In this document: piece after piece, positions 34,857 through 44,705 of the stretch
How positions within the stretch are numbered: the first letter of the stretch is position 1
How the letters are laid out: each line of letters opens with the position of its first letter
Assembly (NCBI GenBank): GCA_004352715.1
Contig: SCFE01000077.1
Span: forward strand, 1,241,370 to 1,305,369
Length of the DNA: 64,000 nt
Reading direction: 5' to 3'
DNA from: Hofstenia miamia
Lineage: Eukaryota > Xenacoelomorpha > Acoela
The notes under the pieces: generated by a model
Database searches by the model: none
Seen by the model: the letters and a program-made list of their open reading frames with translations, nothing else
What the model was told of the DNA's origin: nothing
Position numbers and translations under genes: made by a program

Positions 34857-37844
34857 ATGTCGATTAGATTTAGATGTCGGAGTAATGGGGTAATGGAAGT
34901 TTTGCAAACTAGTACCTCGTATATAATTCTAGATAACGATCATTCATTGCATTGTAGTAGACTGGATGGAACTTTGACTCCTAAATTTGAGTATACACTG
35001 TCTGAAGACTTCGAATGTATCGGGACGATCCATGGAGTCATTGGAAAAATCAAAACACATCCTGAAAGTTTTCCATATCTCCTAGTCATTGCTAATCATG
35101 AAAATGTTGGTTGTTTACCACCACCAGCAAATCAAGAGGTGTTTGTAATTAAACGAGTTGTTGCAATACCTTTAGCAATCACTGGCTTCGATAAGTCTTT
35201 ATTACCACAATGTACTACACACTCAGGTGGACCTTTAAACTTATCCACTGACAAATCATTGCAAAAAACATGGAATGCTATGAAAGCTACTGCTACAAAT
35301 ATTAAAATCGGGAAACGCAAATCACCTACAAAGGAGGCTGAAAAGATTGATGCTCGTTTAGTTGAAGAAATTCTTAGAATGTTTAATGATCAAAAAAGCT
35401 TCTATTATACACCATACAAAGATTTGACGAAAAATTTGGAGAGATACGTTTCTGATCCTGAGTCTACTGAAATTTATGATGATTTCTTTTTTAATAAATA
35501 TATGTTAAAAGACCTTTTTGAGAATGATTTTGATAATCCTGTTTCAATTTCACACTGGGTTGTACCCATAATATGTGGTTATTATAATTCTGTTGATATC
35601 GTTATTAACTATGACGAAGTTGCAAAAGCTTCAGATCTTTTAGAATGCGTAAGAGATTCCTATATTCGAGATCCTGTTAAGGTTCAAGTTTCATTGTTGT
35701 CTCGACGAAGTCGAAAACGTGCAGGAACACGCTATAAGCGTAGAGGTGGCGATCCAGAAGGAAATGTGGCAAATTTTGTTGAAACAGAAATGTTTATGTC
35801 GGCCTTAGGTCACACTGTATCTTTCGTGCAGATTAGAGGTTCCATTCCTTTATTGTGGAGTCAAAGTGGCACCAAGTATAAGCCTATCCCTGTTATGGAG
35901 GGAACGGAAGAAGAAAATGATAGGGTGTTTCAAAACCACTTTTCTAAACTACTATCAAATTACCAGAATAAAGTGGTTATTGTTAATTTAGTTGAGCAAC
36001 AAGGTCGAGAAAAGATTTTAGTGGATGCCTTTTCAGAATATGTGCTACGTTACAACAATGAGTATTTATTTTATGTTACATTCGATTTTCACAGTTACTG
36101 TCGTGGGCGGCATTTCGAAAATGTTCGCATTCTTCTTCAGAGTCTATTAGATGTTATCAGAAATGTGAAATATACATGGGCTGATAGTAATGGTCTTATA
36201 CTACGACAGAATGGTGTTTTTCGCGTTAATTGTGTTGATTGTTTAGATCGTACTAATTTGGTGCAAAGTGCAATAGCAAGAGTTCTTTTTGAAACGCAAC
36301 TAAGAAAACTAGGTTTACTTTTACCCGAAGAGAGAATTCCCGAACAAGTGAACTCTGTATTTAATGGTTTATGGGCCGATAATGGTGACATTCTTAGTCG
36401 CCAATATGCAGGAACAGCTGCCCTCAAAGGCGACTTTACGCGTACAGGTGAGCGTAAGTGGACAGGCATAGTAAAGGACGGTAAAAACAGCGCCGAACGT
36501 TACTATCTTAATCGATTCCGCGATACCATTCGACAAGCTGGAATAGATATTATGTGTTTGGGATACACTAATGAATCTGTGTTTGAAATTAAAGAAAAGT
36601 GTGACAATGATGACGTAAGACAGTTCGAAAAAGAAAAGTTGCAATATTATGATGGAATAATTGAACAAACGCATAGAATTATTGTTCCAGTTAACGAAGA
36701 ATTTCATGGGGGTTGGCCAATAATTATTCTTGGCGAAGATGTTCCAGTTAATGATGAAGAACCAAATGGATTTCTTTTTGTTTCAGATTTTAACTATTTT
36801 ATTGTTTATTATGATGAGTCTACTGAAAGAGTAAATTCATTTATTAAGTTGCCAATTGGTAATTTGACTCTTCTCGAATTTGGTCAAGAAGCTTCATTGT
36901 TATCGTCTACCAAAAAGGAATGTCTTCGAGTGCATTACACAGTGAATAATGAAGAAGGATATTTTCACACGTTTCGGCCATTGGCCGAAGATCATGAATC
37001 AATTCGTGAGCGGATTCTCTTAATCTCTTCATACTTTGCTCGTTCTAGGGCATTGAATTCACTGGGAACGCCTATGAAAGAAAACAAGATATGCAAAATG
37101 GTCTCCCGTGACAATAAAAATGTCGTTGTTTTAAACAGGCAAACAAAGCTTATTGCTGCTTGGAATAGACTTCGTCACAAAAAAATTAATGCTAGAATGT
37201 CTAAAAATTCACCTTTTTCAAATTCAAATATGTTTAATCGGTTTGCAAAGAGTGCATTATTTCAGAGAAATAGCAATAGCAAGTCTGAAATAGATAGCGG
37301 TGATTGTCTGCCAATGAGGAAATCAGTATCATCAGAATCTTTTGATAATATTTCAATTGGAGACATTACCACAACCTTGAGTAATACTAGCGCTCAATGC
37401 AGTTCTGTTGTCGAGCTTGGTAAAGATTTTTCATCTTATTACACTGGAATTCTTTTCATTGGTGCAGCAGTAACTGATTCCGATGATTTTACTGAAAGTG
37501 CAGTTTCTCGAACAGTCAGCGAGTCATCGTTGTTCAGTGCGATTCGAAGTGTGGCATCTTCTTTAGAAGTGATTCCTAACTCAATGGAATCCCCACAAAA
37601 ATTATTGAAGAATGGAGATGTGTCATCAAATGTTGAGATTCGCACCGAGGATGTTGATGATGGTTCTTTGGCTGGTTACTCGCTTCCCTCAATCCAGAAT
37701 GAACACAAATCTAATGCTCGTAGAATTACAAACTTTCTTACTATACCAAATATGAGATCCAATAAAGGCTTTCAGAAAAAATCATCCAATATTCAGAAAG
37801 TTCTAATGTCACGGAAGTGCAAGACAAACGTTCTACTGCTGTGA
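34857..37844 (+). CDS. INPP5F: Phosphatidylinositide 4-phosphatase Sac2 (INPP5F), single exon
   Basis: 995 codons without an intron. Sac2 removes the 4-phosphate of phosphoinositides on early endosomes, acting in endocytic recycling. Seen here: an N-terminal SAC region (residues ~13-330) with family boxes LISR-like LLSRRSRKRAGTRYKRRG, NVANFVETE and FVQIRGSIPLLWSQ; NLVEQQGREKILVDAF; and the catalytic CX5R loop CVDCLDRTN (Cys459 at 36231-36233, Arg465 at 36249-36251), intact. SRQYAGTAALKGDFTRTGER and NSANRYYLNRF-like sequence follow (here NSAERYYLNRF). The hSac2 domain specific to INPP5F spans about 595-715 (VNEEFHGGWPIIIL, GYFHTFRPL). The C-terminus is Ser-rich and divergent. Total length is somewhat below the vertebrate protein. 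The in-frame ATG at 34893 (Met13, MEVLQTSTSYIIL) aligns with the usual start, so translation may begin there and the first 12 codons be 5' leader. The lack of introns is notable because orthologues are usually multi-exonic. Confidence 0.93.
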   Translation: MSIRFRCRSNGVMEVLQTSTSYIILDNDHSLHCSRLDGTLTPKFEYTLSEDFECIGTIHGVIGKIKTHPESFPYLLVIANHENVGCLPPPANQEVFVIKRVVAIPLAITGFDKSLLPQCTTHSGGPLNLSTDKSLQKTWNAMKATATNIKIGKRKSPTKEAEKIDARLVEEILRMFNDQKSFYYTPYKDLTKNLERYVSDPESTEIYDDFFFNKYMLKDLFENDFDNPVSISHWVVPIICGYYNSVDIVINYDEVAKASDLLECVRDSYIRDPVKVQVSLLSRRSRKRAGTRYKRRGGDPEGNVANFVETEMFMSALGHTVSFVQIRGSIPLLWSQSGTKYKPIPVMEGTEEENDRVFQNHFSKLLSNYQNKVVIVNLVEQQGREKILVDAFSEYVLRYNNEYLFYVTFDFHSYCRGRHFENVRILLQSLLDVIRNVKYTWADSNGLILRQNGVFRVNCVDCLDRTNLVQSAIARVLFETQLRKLGLLLPEERIPEQVNSVFNGLWADNGDILSRQYAGTAALKGDFTRTGERKWTGIVKDGKNSAERYYLNRFRDTIRQAGIDIMCLGYTNESVFEIKEKCDNDDVRQFEKEKLQYYDGIIEQTHRIIVPVNEEFHGGWPIIILGEDVPVNDEEPNGFLFVSDFNYFIVYYDESTERVNSFIKLPIGNLTLLEFGQEASLLSSTKKECLRVHYTVNNEEGYFHTFRPLAEDHESIRERILLISSYFARSRALNSLGTPMKENKICKMVSRDNKNVVVLNRQTKLIAAWNRLRHKKINARMSKNSPFSNSNMFNRFAKSALFQRNSNSKSEIDSGDCLPMRKSVSSESFDNISIGDITTTLSNTSAQCSSVVELGKDFSSYYTGILFIGAAVTDSDDFTESAVSRTVSESSLFSAIRSVASSLEVIPNSMESPQKLLKNGDVSSNVEIRTEDVDDGSLAGYSLPSIQNEHKSNARRITNFLTIPNMRSNKGFQKKSSNIQKVLMSRKCKTNVLLL

Positions 37845-39441
37845 GCAATCGGCATGTTGAAGCTTTCAAAAATTCTCAAATATCAATTCCATAATAGGTG
37901 CAAATGTTTCATAATTCAGCAAGTAGTGTTTTGTAGAATTTGTTAGTTTTATATTTGTATGTTATGTATATATCATATTCTACATAATCTGAGATTGCAA
38001 TGTAATATTATGCCTTCTTAAATCTCAGTTCTGTAAATAGTGTGTTTTTGCAAGTTTTATCAATTTTCTTAATTATTCAAATACAGTTACTTGAAACGAT
38101 GCTATACCGCTGATTTATTGATTTGTAATCCTAAGTTAGTGAACATAACTTGGATTTAGATGAATTTTAAATTATGCTAATTAAATGATTGATTTAATTT
38201 TTTCATTTGTGAATAATGCATTATTGAATGCTTCTGGAATATCTTAATGCTGTATATCTTCTGTTTTTCGTACAAATTCGTATCAACAGTTGAAATTGAG
38301 AGTGTGTCAAATATTGGAAGCGTATGAAAAAGTCAAATTGATTTGGTTATAAATATTGGTAAAACGATGTACCTACAATTCTAATTCGGTTTTAATTTTT
38401 CTAAATTACAATTTTGATATTTCAACTTAGAACTTCGTCTCGATGAGATGCAATATTTGCCAAATATAACCAATAACGTGTTTGTTTTATCTTGTCATAT
38501 GTATGCTATGTCATTCGTCCGAGTTTATTATTCCCCTCGAGTTCAATTCAAAATCGTTAACCTTTGAAAATATTGCAAACTCAAAATGTAAGCTCTATTT
38601 TGTACCGAAACAATTCCTATTTCGAATAAAAATGCTTAAAAATACCAAAACAAAATTTCCAAAACAATTTTATCATAAAAGATTCTTATTGCTTCCTTGA
38701 ATCGTTTATTTATCCTGGCGGTAAATTGTCCTATAAATATGATAAATTAACGAAGAAATCATTCAAAAACTTAATTTATGTCTAGTTTTGGCAAAGCATT
38801 TGTTTCCCTCTGCTCAATAGGCGGTAAGTTATCAAAATGTGTCGCATAGATCCAAATTTCGTTATATTATACATGTAAATGTACGTATACACCAATTTAT
38901 TGTCTGATCTACTTTCTCTTGCTGTTGAGAATTTGTTCAGAAGGAATAAAGAACAATATTTAAATTTAGCGGGGACAGTGAATGTAGTGTAAAAATAGCA
39001 TTCACCTTTAGACATTTATAATTTTTTTATTCAAAAAATTTTTGAATGTTAAATTCATATTTCAACACCAAAATACTTTAAAGTAGTGGTTTTCGATTTG
39101 AAAATCTGTGCGAAATTTGCAATATTTTAAATCAGACATTTATCATTAATAATGCATGCCATTTATATAATAGGTAGTAATTTATTGTCGACTACGTTTT
39201 CCTCAATTTTTGTTTTATAACAAATTTTGAAGTAATTGAGGCAATCAATATGCATTAATAAATCGAGGGGACTTTAGCATATTTCAAATTGGCTATTAAA
39301 TCAATGCGAAACATATTACTGAATCTTAAAATTTTGTCTTTAACCCTGTATTGCATGATATATTATATGTTACCATAAAAACAAATTTTGAGGAAATTTA
39401 AAAGTATGTACAATAATTAAATCTAAAGTTTTTTTGTCAAT
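37845..39441. other. INPP5F 3' flank; no further gene recognised
   Basis: AT-rich, with short frames only. The proximal part is presumably 3' UTR. Confidence 0.5.
38625..38630 (+). terminator. Candidate polyadenylation signal downstream of INPP5F
   Basis: AATAAA about 780 bp after the INPP5F stop codon; the first clear canonical signal on this strand that I noticed after the gene. Weak evidence on its own in AT-rich DNA. Confidence 0.3.
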
Positions 39442-39599
39442 CATTACACGAAATATTTCGTGCTACGAAAATGCAGACCAATTTAGAGCAATTGCTAAAA
39501 ATATTTTTTATGCCAAGTATTAAGATAGCACGCGAAATCAATTTTCATACGTCATCGTGCGACAGAAATATTTCGTAGCAAGAAATATTTAGTGTAATG
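39442..39599. mobile_element. 158-bp MITE-like inverted-repeat element
   Basis: The left end CATTACACGAAATATTTCGT continues TGCTACGAAA; the right end, reverse-complemented, reads CATTACACTAAATATTTCTT then GCTACGAAAT. About 27 bp of terminal inverted repeat with few mismatches enclose about 100 bp. No convincing target duplication was identified, so the superfamily is unknown. Its right part is duplicated across the adjacent gap. Confidence 0.6.
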
Positions 39600-39689
39600 T
39601 AAACTTTTTATTGGATTTTTAGGGCATTGTTTCTTTAAAGCCACATTATGCAAATAGATATGCATGTACAAAAAATTTTTTTGGTTATA
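39540..39689 (+). repeat. 150-bp segment repeated exactly across a short gap (left copy)
   Basis: Identical to 39711-39860 (offset 171), with 21 Ns between (39690-39710). Most simply an unmerged overlap of two contig ends. Confidence 0.9.
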
Positions 39690-39710
39690 NNNNNNNNNNN
39701 NNNNNNNNNN
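39690..39710. other. Assembly gap (21 N) between duplicated contig ends
   Basis: Flanked by identical 150-bp sequences, so the true gap is probably negative in length. Confidence 0.95.
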
Positions 39711-39860
39711 AATTTTCATACGTCATCGTGCGACAGAAATATTTCGTAGCAAGAAATATTTAGTGTAATGTAAACTTTTTATTGGATTTTTAGGGCATTG
39801 TTTCTTTAAAGCCACATTATGCAAATAGATATGCATGTACAAAAAATTTTTTTGGTTATA

Positions 39861-41470
39861 TTATAATTTTTTCACTTTGCATGATATACATGTATTTTGA
39901 AACAGTTTGATTTAGCAGCAAGCTATAACTTAATTAGGGATGTTTCACAAAATACTCTAGTTATTTGATGATATGCGGGATGTTTGCATTTGTCATAAAA
40001 GTGGGCCCCTGGTGATACTCATTAAGACAAAGTGATCTATTTCGTTTTCTCCTTATGCTCAAATGTGTAACAATAAACATTGAAATCAGACTTTCAGTCA
40101 TTGAAGGCAATGGCACTCGCCAATTGTCAAATCACTTGACTTCATACAATTCAACATCATTCTCAACACTCCCTCTCCCTTTGAGGATTACTGTAATCAT
40201 GTCAAAGAATGCTTCCATATGTTGTCAAGGCTGGTTGCTTTAGGTATCAATAGGACCTGCATGTAATCTTTGTGTTGTCGAAGTATGTGGTCTTTTTATA
40301 GCAACATTACACTTTTTGAAATAGATATTGAACTGAAAACATACAAAAAATGTTTAGAATAATGGTCTTTAAATTATACATATAAACCATAGAGGGGTAC
40401 TTAGCTAACTAGTATTTTGTAAATTCATAATGTTGCTTTAAAGATACAAAAGATTTTCTATGTACTTTACGTAACAATATGGTTGCAAAGCTACAAATGT
40501 GGTATTTATGCAAAACAATTTATTCTTTCCATAACATAAGTTTTCTTTTATGTATCACAGATATTGTAGAATAAATCTTTGAAATCTGAAAGGATAATTG
40601 TTGCTCTATATCTTAAATACAAAGATGATAATTTGTTACATCAGATAATAACGGTGCCTATTTACAAATGCTATGAACTGGTATGTAGTCATAAATTTCA
40701 TTTGTAAGCAATATGGCTGTATTCCCTTAAATTAACTTGATGCAATCGGAACAAAAATGCTTTGTTTCTTTAAATATACAACATGCAATATAGGGTTAAA
40801 TAGACTATTTTTCATAGTTTCAAATTGCGAAATAAAACACCGTTTTTGAAAAAGATTATCCAAAATGTCCCAACAAATTATAGAAGTGTATTGCTTCACC
40901 AATATAGAAAATATTTTACATTAACTAATTGTTGTCAAAGCAGTTTAGCTTTAGAACATATTTTTCGGTATCCGATGTACATTGTGAATCACAGAAAACA
41001 GATAGTTAGATTCTAATAAATTTGTTGGGCTAACTTGCTTGGATTCTTCAAACGCTTTTAATTCTAATTATTTTGATTAAAGAATTAGTAGACCAAGGTT
41101 TTTCACAAAAGCTTGCTTATTTTACTATCTGGAAAAGGCTTCAACGATTTAACTTAATTGATGATTTTTTGTTTTTGAGTCTTTATGTACGACATATGAA
41201 CAAAATAGTTCAATTTTGCCGAAATAACCCCTTAGATGAAACAATATAATGGTGTAATTTTTAAAGTGAGCCAACTGCATAAGAAAGTTAGCCCATGTAA
41301 AACAAAAATTATCAGCAATCGCTTTAATATACATTTTGCATGAGTTAGTTGTGTAATTTAGGTTATGCAAATGTTTGTACACTGATGTGGACACAGTATT
41401 GCTTAAGAAACTTCAGCTTAATTTAAATGGGCTCAACATGTTCTAATAAAAACTCATTTAAAACAAAAGA
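39861..41470. other. No gene recognised
   Basis: AT-rich noncoding sequence; no motif recognised on either strand. Confidence 0.5.
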
Positions 41471-41490
41471 TTATATATATATATATATAC

Positions 41491-42394
41491 CGTGCGTTTT
41501 TAAAGTTCCGGTGAATTTAAAAAGTCTATTTTAAATATATTCAATAAAATATTTTAAGAATCATTAGGTCACTTGGTAGTATACATGTATGTTTGGATTT
41601 TGTTTACCATGGATATAAGAAAGAAAATCGATATGTTGATGATATATTATGCCAGCCAAAAATCAGTAACTGCATCCATTAAACAGTACTGTACTAAACA
41701 TGGTATTAAGTGCAAAGAAGATCGCCCCAGTGATACCTCAATTCGACGACTTGTCAATAAATTTGAAGAATATGGCACAGTGTCAGATCTACCTAGAAGT
41801 GGAAGCACTTATGATATTGTGGCAGTCGAGGAGGCAATTCAAAAACCTGGGTCAGCTTCCCACCACCTCGAATGTCGCTGCAAGTGTTGGCCGATCAAAA
41901 TCGACAGCATGGAAATTTATGAAGCGAGAGTTAAAACAAACCATATAAGATTCAATTGGGACAGCGCTAAACCACATACGGCCAATACATCGCTTGAAGC
42001 ATTGAAAACCCTGTTTCCTGGTGGTGTTATTAGTGATCGAACTGAGTTTAGCTGGCCTCCTAGAAGTCCCGACTTATCTCCCTTGGATTTCTTTGTCTGG
42101 GACCCGATTAAAAACAAGGTTTATGCAGAACCTACACCTCAAAGTTTGCAACAACTGAAGGAGAAAATTATTGAAGTATACGAATCAATGACAGAAGAAA
42201 TGTTTCAAAATGCTTGTGATTCTGTGCTTGAATGACTGGAAACCTGTATTGAAAATGAAAGTGTCACCTCGAAAACATTATTTGAACAATTAATGCTAAC
42301 TCAACTATTAATAATGTATGTTTTCTTTGTTGATTAAATTTTGTTATATTTACGAAATATACGTTTCAAATTCATCGGAACTATAAAAACGATT
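41491..42394 (+). mobile_element. Internally deleted mariner element inserted in a TA microsatellite
   Basis: Terminal inverted repeats: left CGTTTTTAAAGTTCCGGTGA (from 41495) and right, reverse-complemented, CGTTTTTATAGTTCCGATGA (from 42391), about 28 bp with few mismatches. Both flanks are (TA)n tracts (about 41472-41489 and 42393-42409), as expected for an element that targets TA. Total about 0.9 kb, shorter than autonomous mariners (about 1.3 kb), in line with the internal deletion of its transposase. Confidence 0.85.
41573..42235 (+). pseudogene. Mariner-family transposase, internally deleted
   Basis: 220 codons. The N-terminal helix-turn-helix region is present (KQYCTKHGIKCKEDRPS, SIRRLVNKFEEYGTVSDLPRSG). 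The C-terminal catalytic part then follows directly: NWDSAKPHTANTSLEALKTL, WPPRSPDLSPLDFFVWD and YAEPTPQSLQQLKEKI. The middle of the protein, with the first catalytic Asp, is missing, so this is an in-frame deletion derivative. From the Asp of NWDSAKPH to that of SPLDFF there are 41 residues, which would place it in a DD41D-type mariner group. The likely start is the internal ATG at 41609 (MDIRKKI). The HTH may still bind the terminal repeats; catalysis is not possible. Confidence 0.85.
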
Positions 42395-42409
42395 ATATAT
42401 ATATATATA

Positions 42410-43028
42410 ATTTTTCCATGATTACCTTAATAGAAAAATCCAACTTTAGTTACTTTAAGCTACATACATGTATAGTTTTCAGTTATTTTTGTTAATGGTT
42501 ATGTACTTAGTAATCTACAACCCAAAGAAAATTATAAACAGTTAAAATTGGCAATTAAGCTAACAACTATTCGGCTAATACTATTAACATTGTAGTTGAT
42601 CGTGAACACCAGCACTCGAAATATAACTGTTCTTTGTAAAAACGAATAATGAAAAATCCATTCAATAATACCTCTATAACCTACTTAGAGAAATTAAGTA
42701 ATTGAATAAATTGCTTGATTTTGCAAATTTTCAACAATTCACAAAATTATTACAAAGTCTAATGAACACTATCAAAACTTCATGATGAAACTCAAAAGAT
42801 ATTACTGAGTTAAGATTAACATTGTTTCAAATCCACGCAACTGAAGCACTAGCAAAAGTCGATTGAATAACTGTACATACTTAGGAACAATAATTCTAGG
42901 AAATAAATATTTGAATTTAAATTTTTCAATCAAAATTGTTCAACCTATACAAATTTAATTGCTAATGCACTTTCAGAATTGCTATCAACATAATAATAAT
43001 CATAATATTTATTTTTAAAATCCTCTGT
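42410..43028. other. No gene recognised
   Basis: AT-rich noncoding DNA between the mariner element and the inverted-repeat structure. Confidence 0.5.
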
Positions 43029-44641
43029 ATATATAACAAGGAGTACATACTAACAGGTCATGACAAGCTTTAAGTCTAAAATTATCGGAGGCGCAAATCT
43101 CAATTTACATTATTGATGTTATTTTATCGTTTAATGCAATAATTATTGTTTTTTATTAACTTTATGCATAGATTGATAAAGTAATAATAGAAAACTATAT
43201 TTTTTGCGAATATTCCGAGAAGGATTTGTAATAAAATTACAAAGATTGCTAAATATAAAATTTGCATACTTTTGGATTATTGATTTAAACAACACCTGAT
43301 TTGAAAAATTTTGCGCTTAATCATATCAAATGTGTGCACAAATAATTAGTAGCATTCCTTTTCAAAACTGCTAAACAATTGGAACAATAATCTATTAATA
43401 AAGAGCTAGGAAAACACAATCCAACTCGTGAAAGAAATTGAAACAATCTTCAAATGCAGTATCCAAAAAACCAGAGTGGCGATCTGTTGCATTAATAATT
43501 TTTTCTTCAAGCATGGAATGAAGGACTAATATCTGCGTGTTGGCATAACTAGCACTTAGGGAATGCAATAGGTGAATTGTATTCTGGAATTTTTCATTAT
43601 TCACACAAGGGTTTAAAGAGCTCAGTTAGTAATTAAAATTTGGCTATTTCCATTAAACCAAAAAGGCACACATTGCAAGAATACATCTGAATACATCTTT
43701 AAATTTGTGTAATGCATATTAAAGCTTTTACATTGGCTATCTTACACCACTTTTAGGCATCTTAAAACAAAATGTGGACGTTTACAGTTCTTGACGACAA
43801 CAGAGTATTCTCATTGAGTGCTGATATTGTTCCTTCCCTAAAAATCTTTTAAGCCCAATGCAAAAGATACTTACTGTTGCGTTTATCCACTATAGAGTTA
43901 TTGTACTTGATATCTTTAAATAATCACGACGAATGATCAAGTAGGCCTACAATCGTCTTGATTAAACTCATCCTTGGAATATGAACTTATAACGTCTCAT
44001 GAAGTTGGACGATTAAAAGTGATAGTTAACTGCATATAAAACTAAACATCTTCCAGAAATTACTCCAAAAGTTCCAATCGAAATTTTCAAAAATACAGGA
44101 TTAACAGCTTGTAATTTATAGTAAACAATTGCACTGCAGTATACATTCTTACAATTTACAATTGTTGATGTTAAAATACTTGTCTACTTTGAATGATGAC
44201 CACACCGTTCTCTTAAATGTAGATATTCAAGAAATCTTATCAAGGCCTAACAATTCTGAATATCCATCTATGTCGAAAGTTAAGAATGAATTTAATGCTT
44301 CTACTGTTGTTCTTTGAATATGTGGGCGTATGGGTAGAATACTTTAATACTTTGCGGGAAAAATTTTGATGGTTGATCTGGTGCAACTATAACTTTAGTT
44401 TTAGATAGTAATTCTCTTTTCTTGATCTAACCATAACCAGTTATGATTTGACTTTATAAACACAATATTTGCAAATGGATTGCTATTATACAGTACTGTG
44501 TATAAACTAAAAACAGGATTATAGCAAGCTGTATGTAGTAGCGGCATTGCATACGCCAACTAGCGTCGGAAATTTGAGCCTCCGATAATTATCATTGTGT
44601 CTCATTATCATGACCTGTTATTATGTACACCTTGATATATA
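43029..44641. repeat. 1.6-kb structure bounded by ~75-bp inverted repeats
   Basis: The left arm (about 43029-43105) contains ACATACTAACAGGTCATGA and AATTATCGGAGGCGCAAAT. The right arm (about 44571-44641), reverse-complemented, contains ACATAATAACAGGTCATGA and AATTATCGGAGGCTCAAAT in the same order and spacing. The interior (about 1.4 kb) has only short frames. It could be a non-autonomous DNA transposon with long terminal inverted repeats or two opposed copies of one small repeat. No target duplication was recognised. Confidence 0.7.
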
Positions 44642-44705
44642 ATCACTATACAAATAATGGGATAAGCACTTAAGATTTTTTTTCTGGTTCAATGACTAAG
44701 CTTAA

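Noticed and set aside
35132-37645. Minus-strand frames of 60-112 codons inside the INPP5F gene
   Set aside because: They lie antisense to a fully conserved coding exon and have no recognisable motifs.
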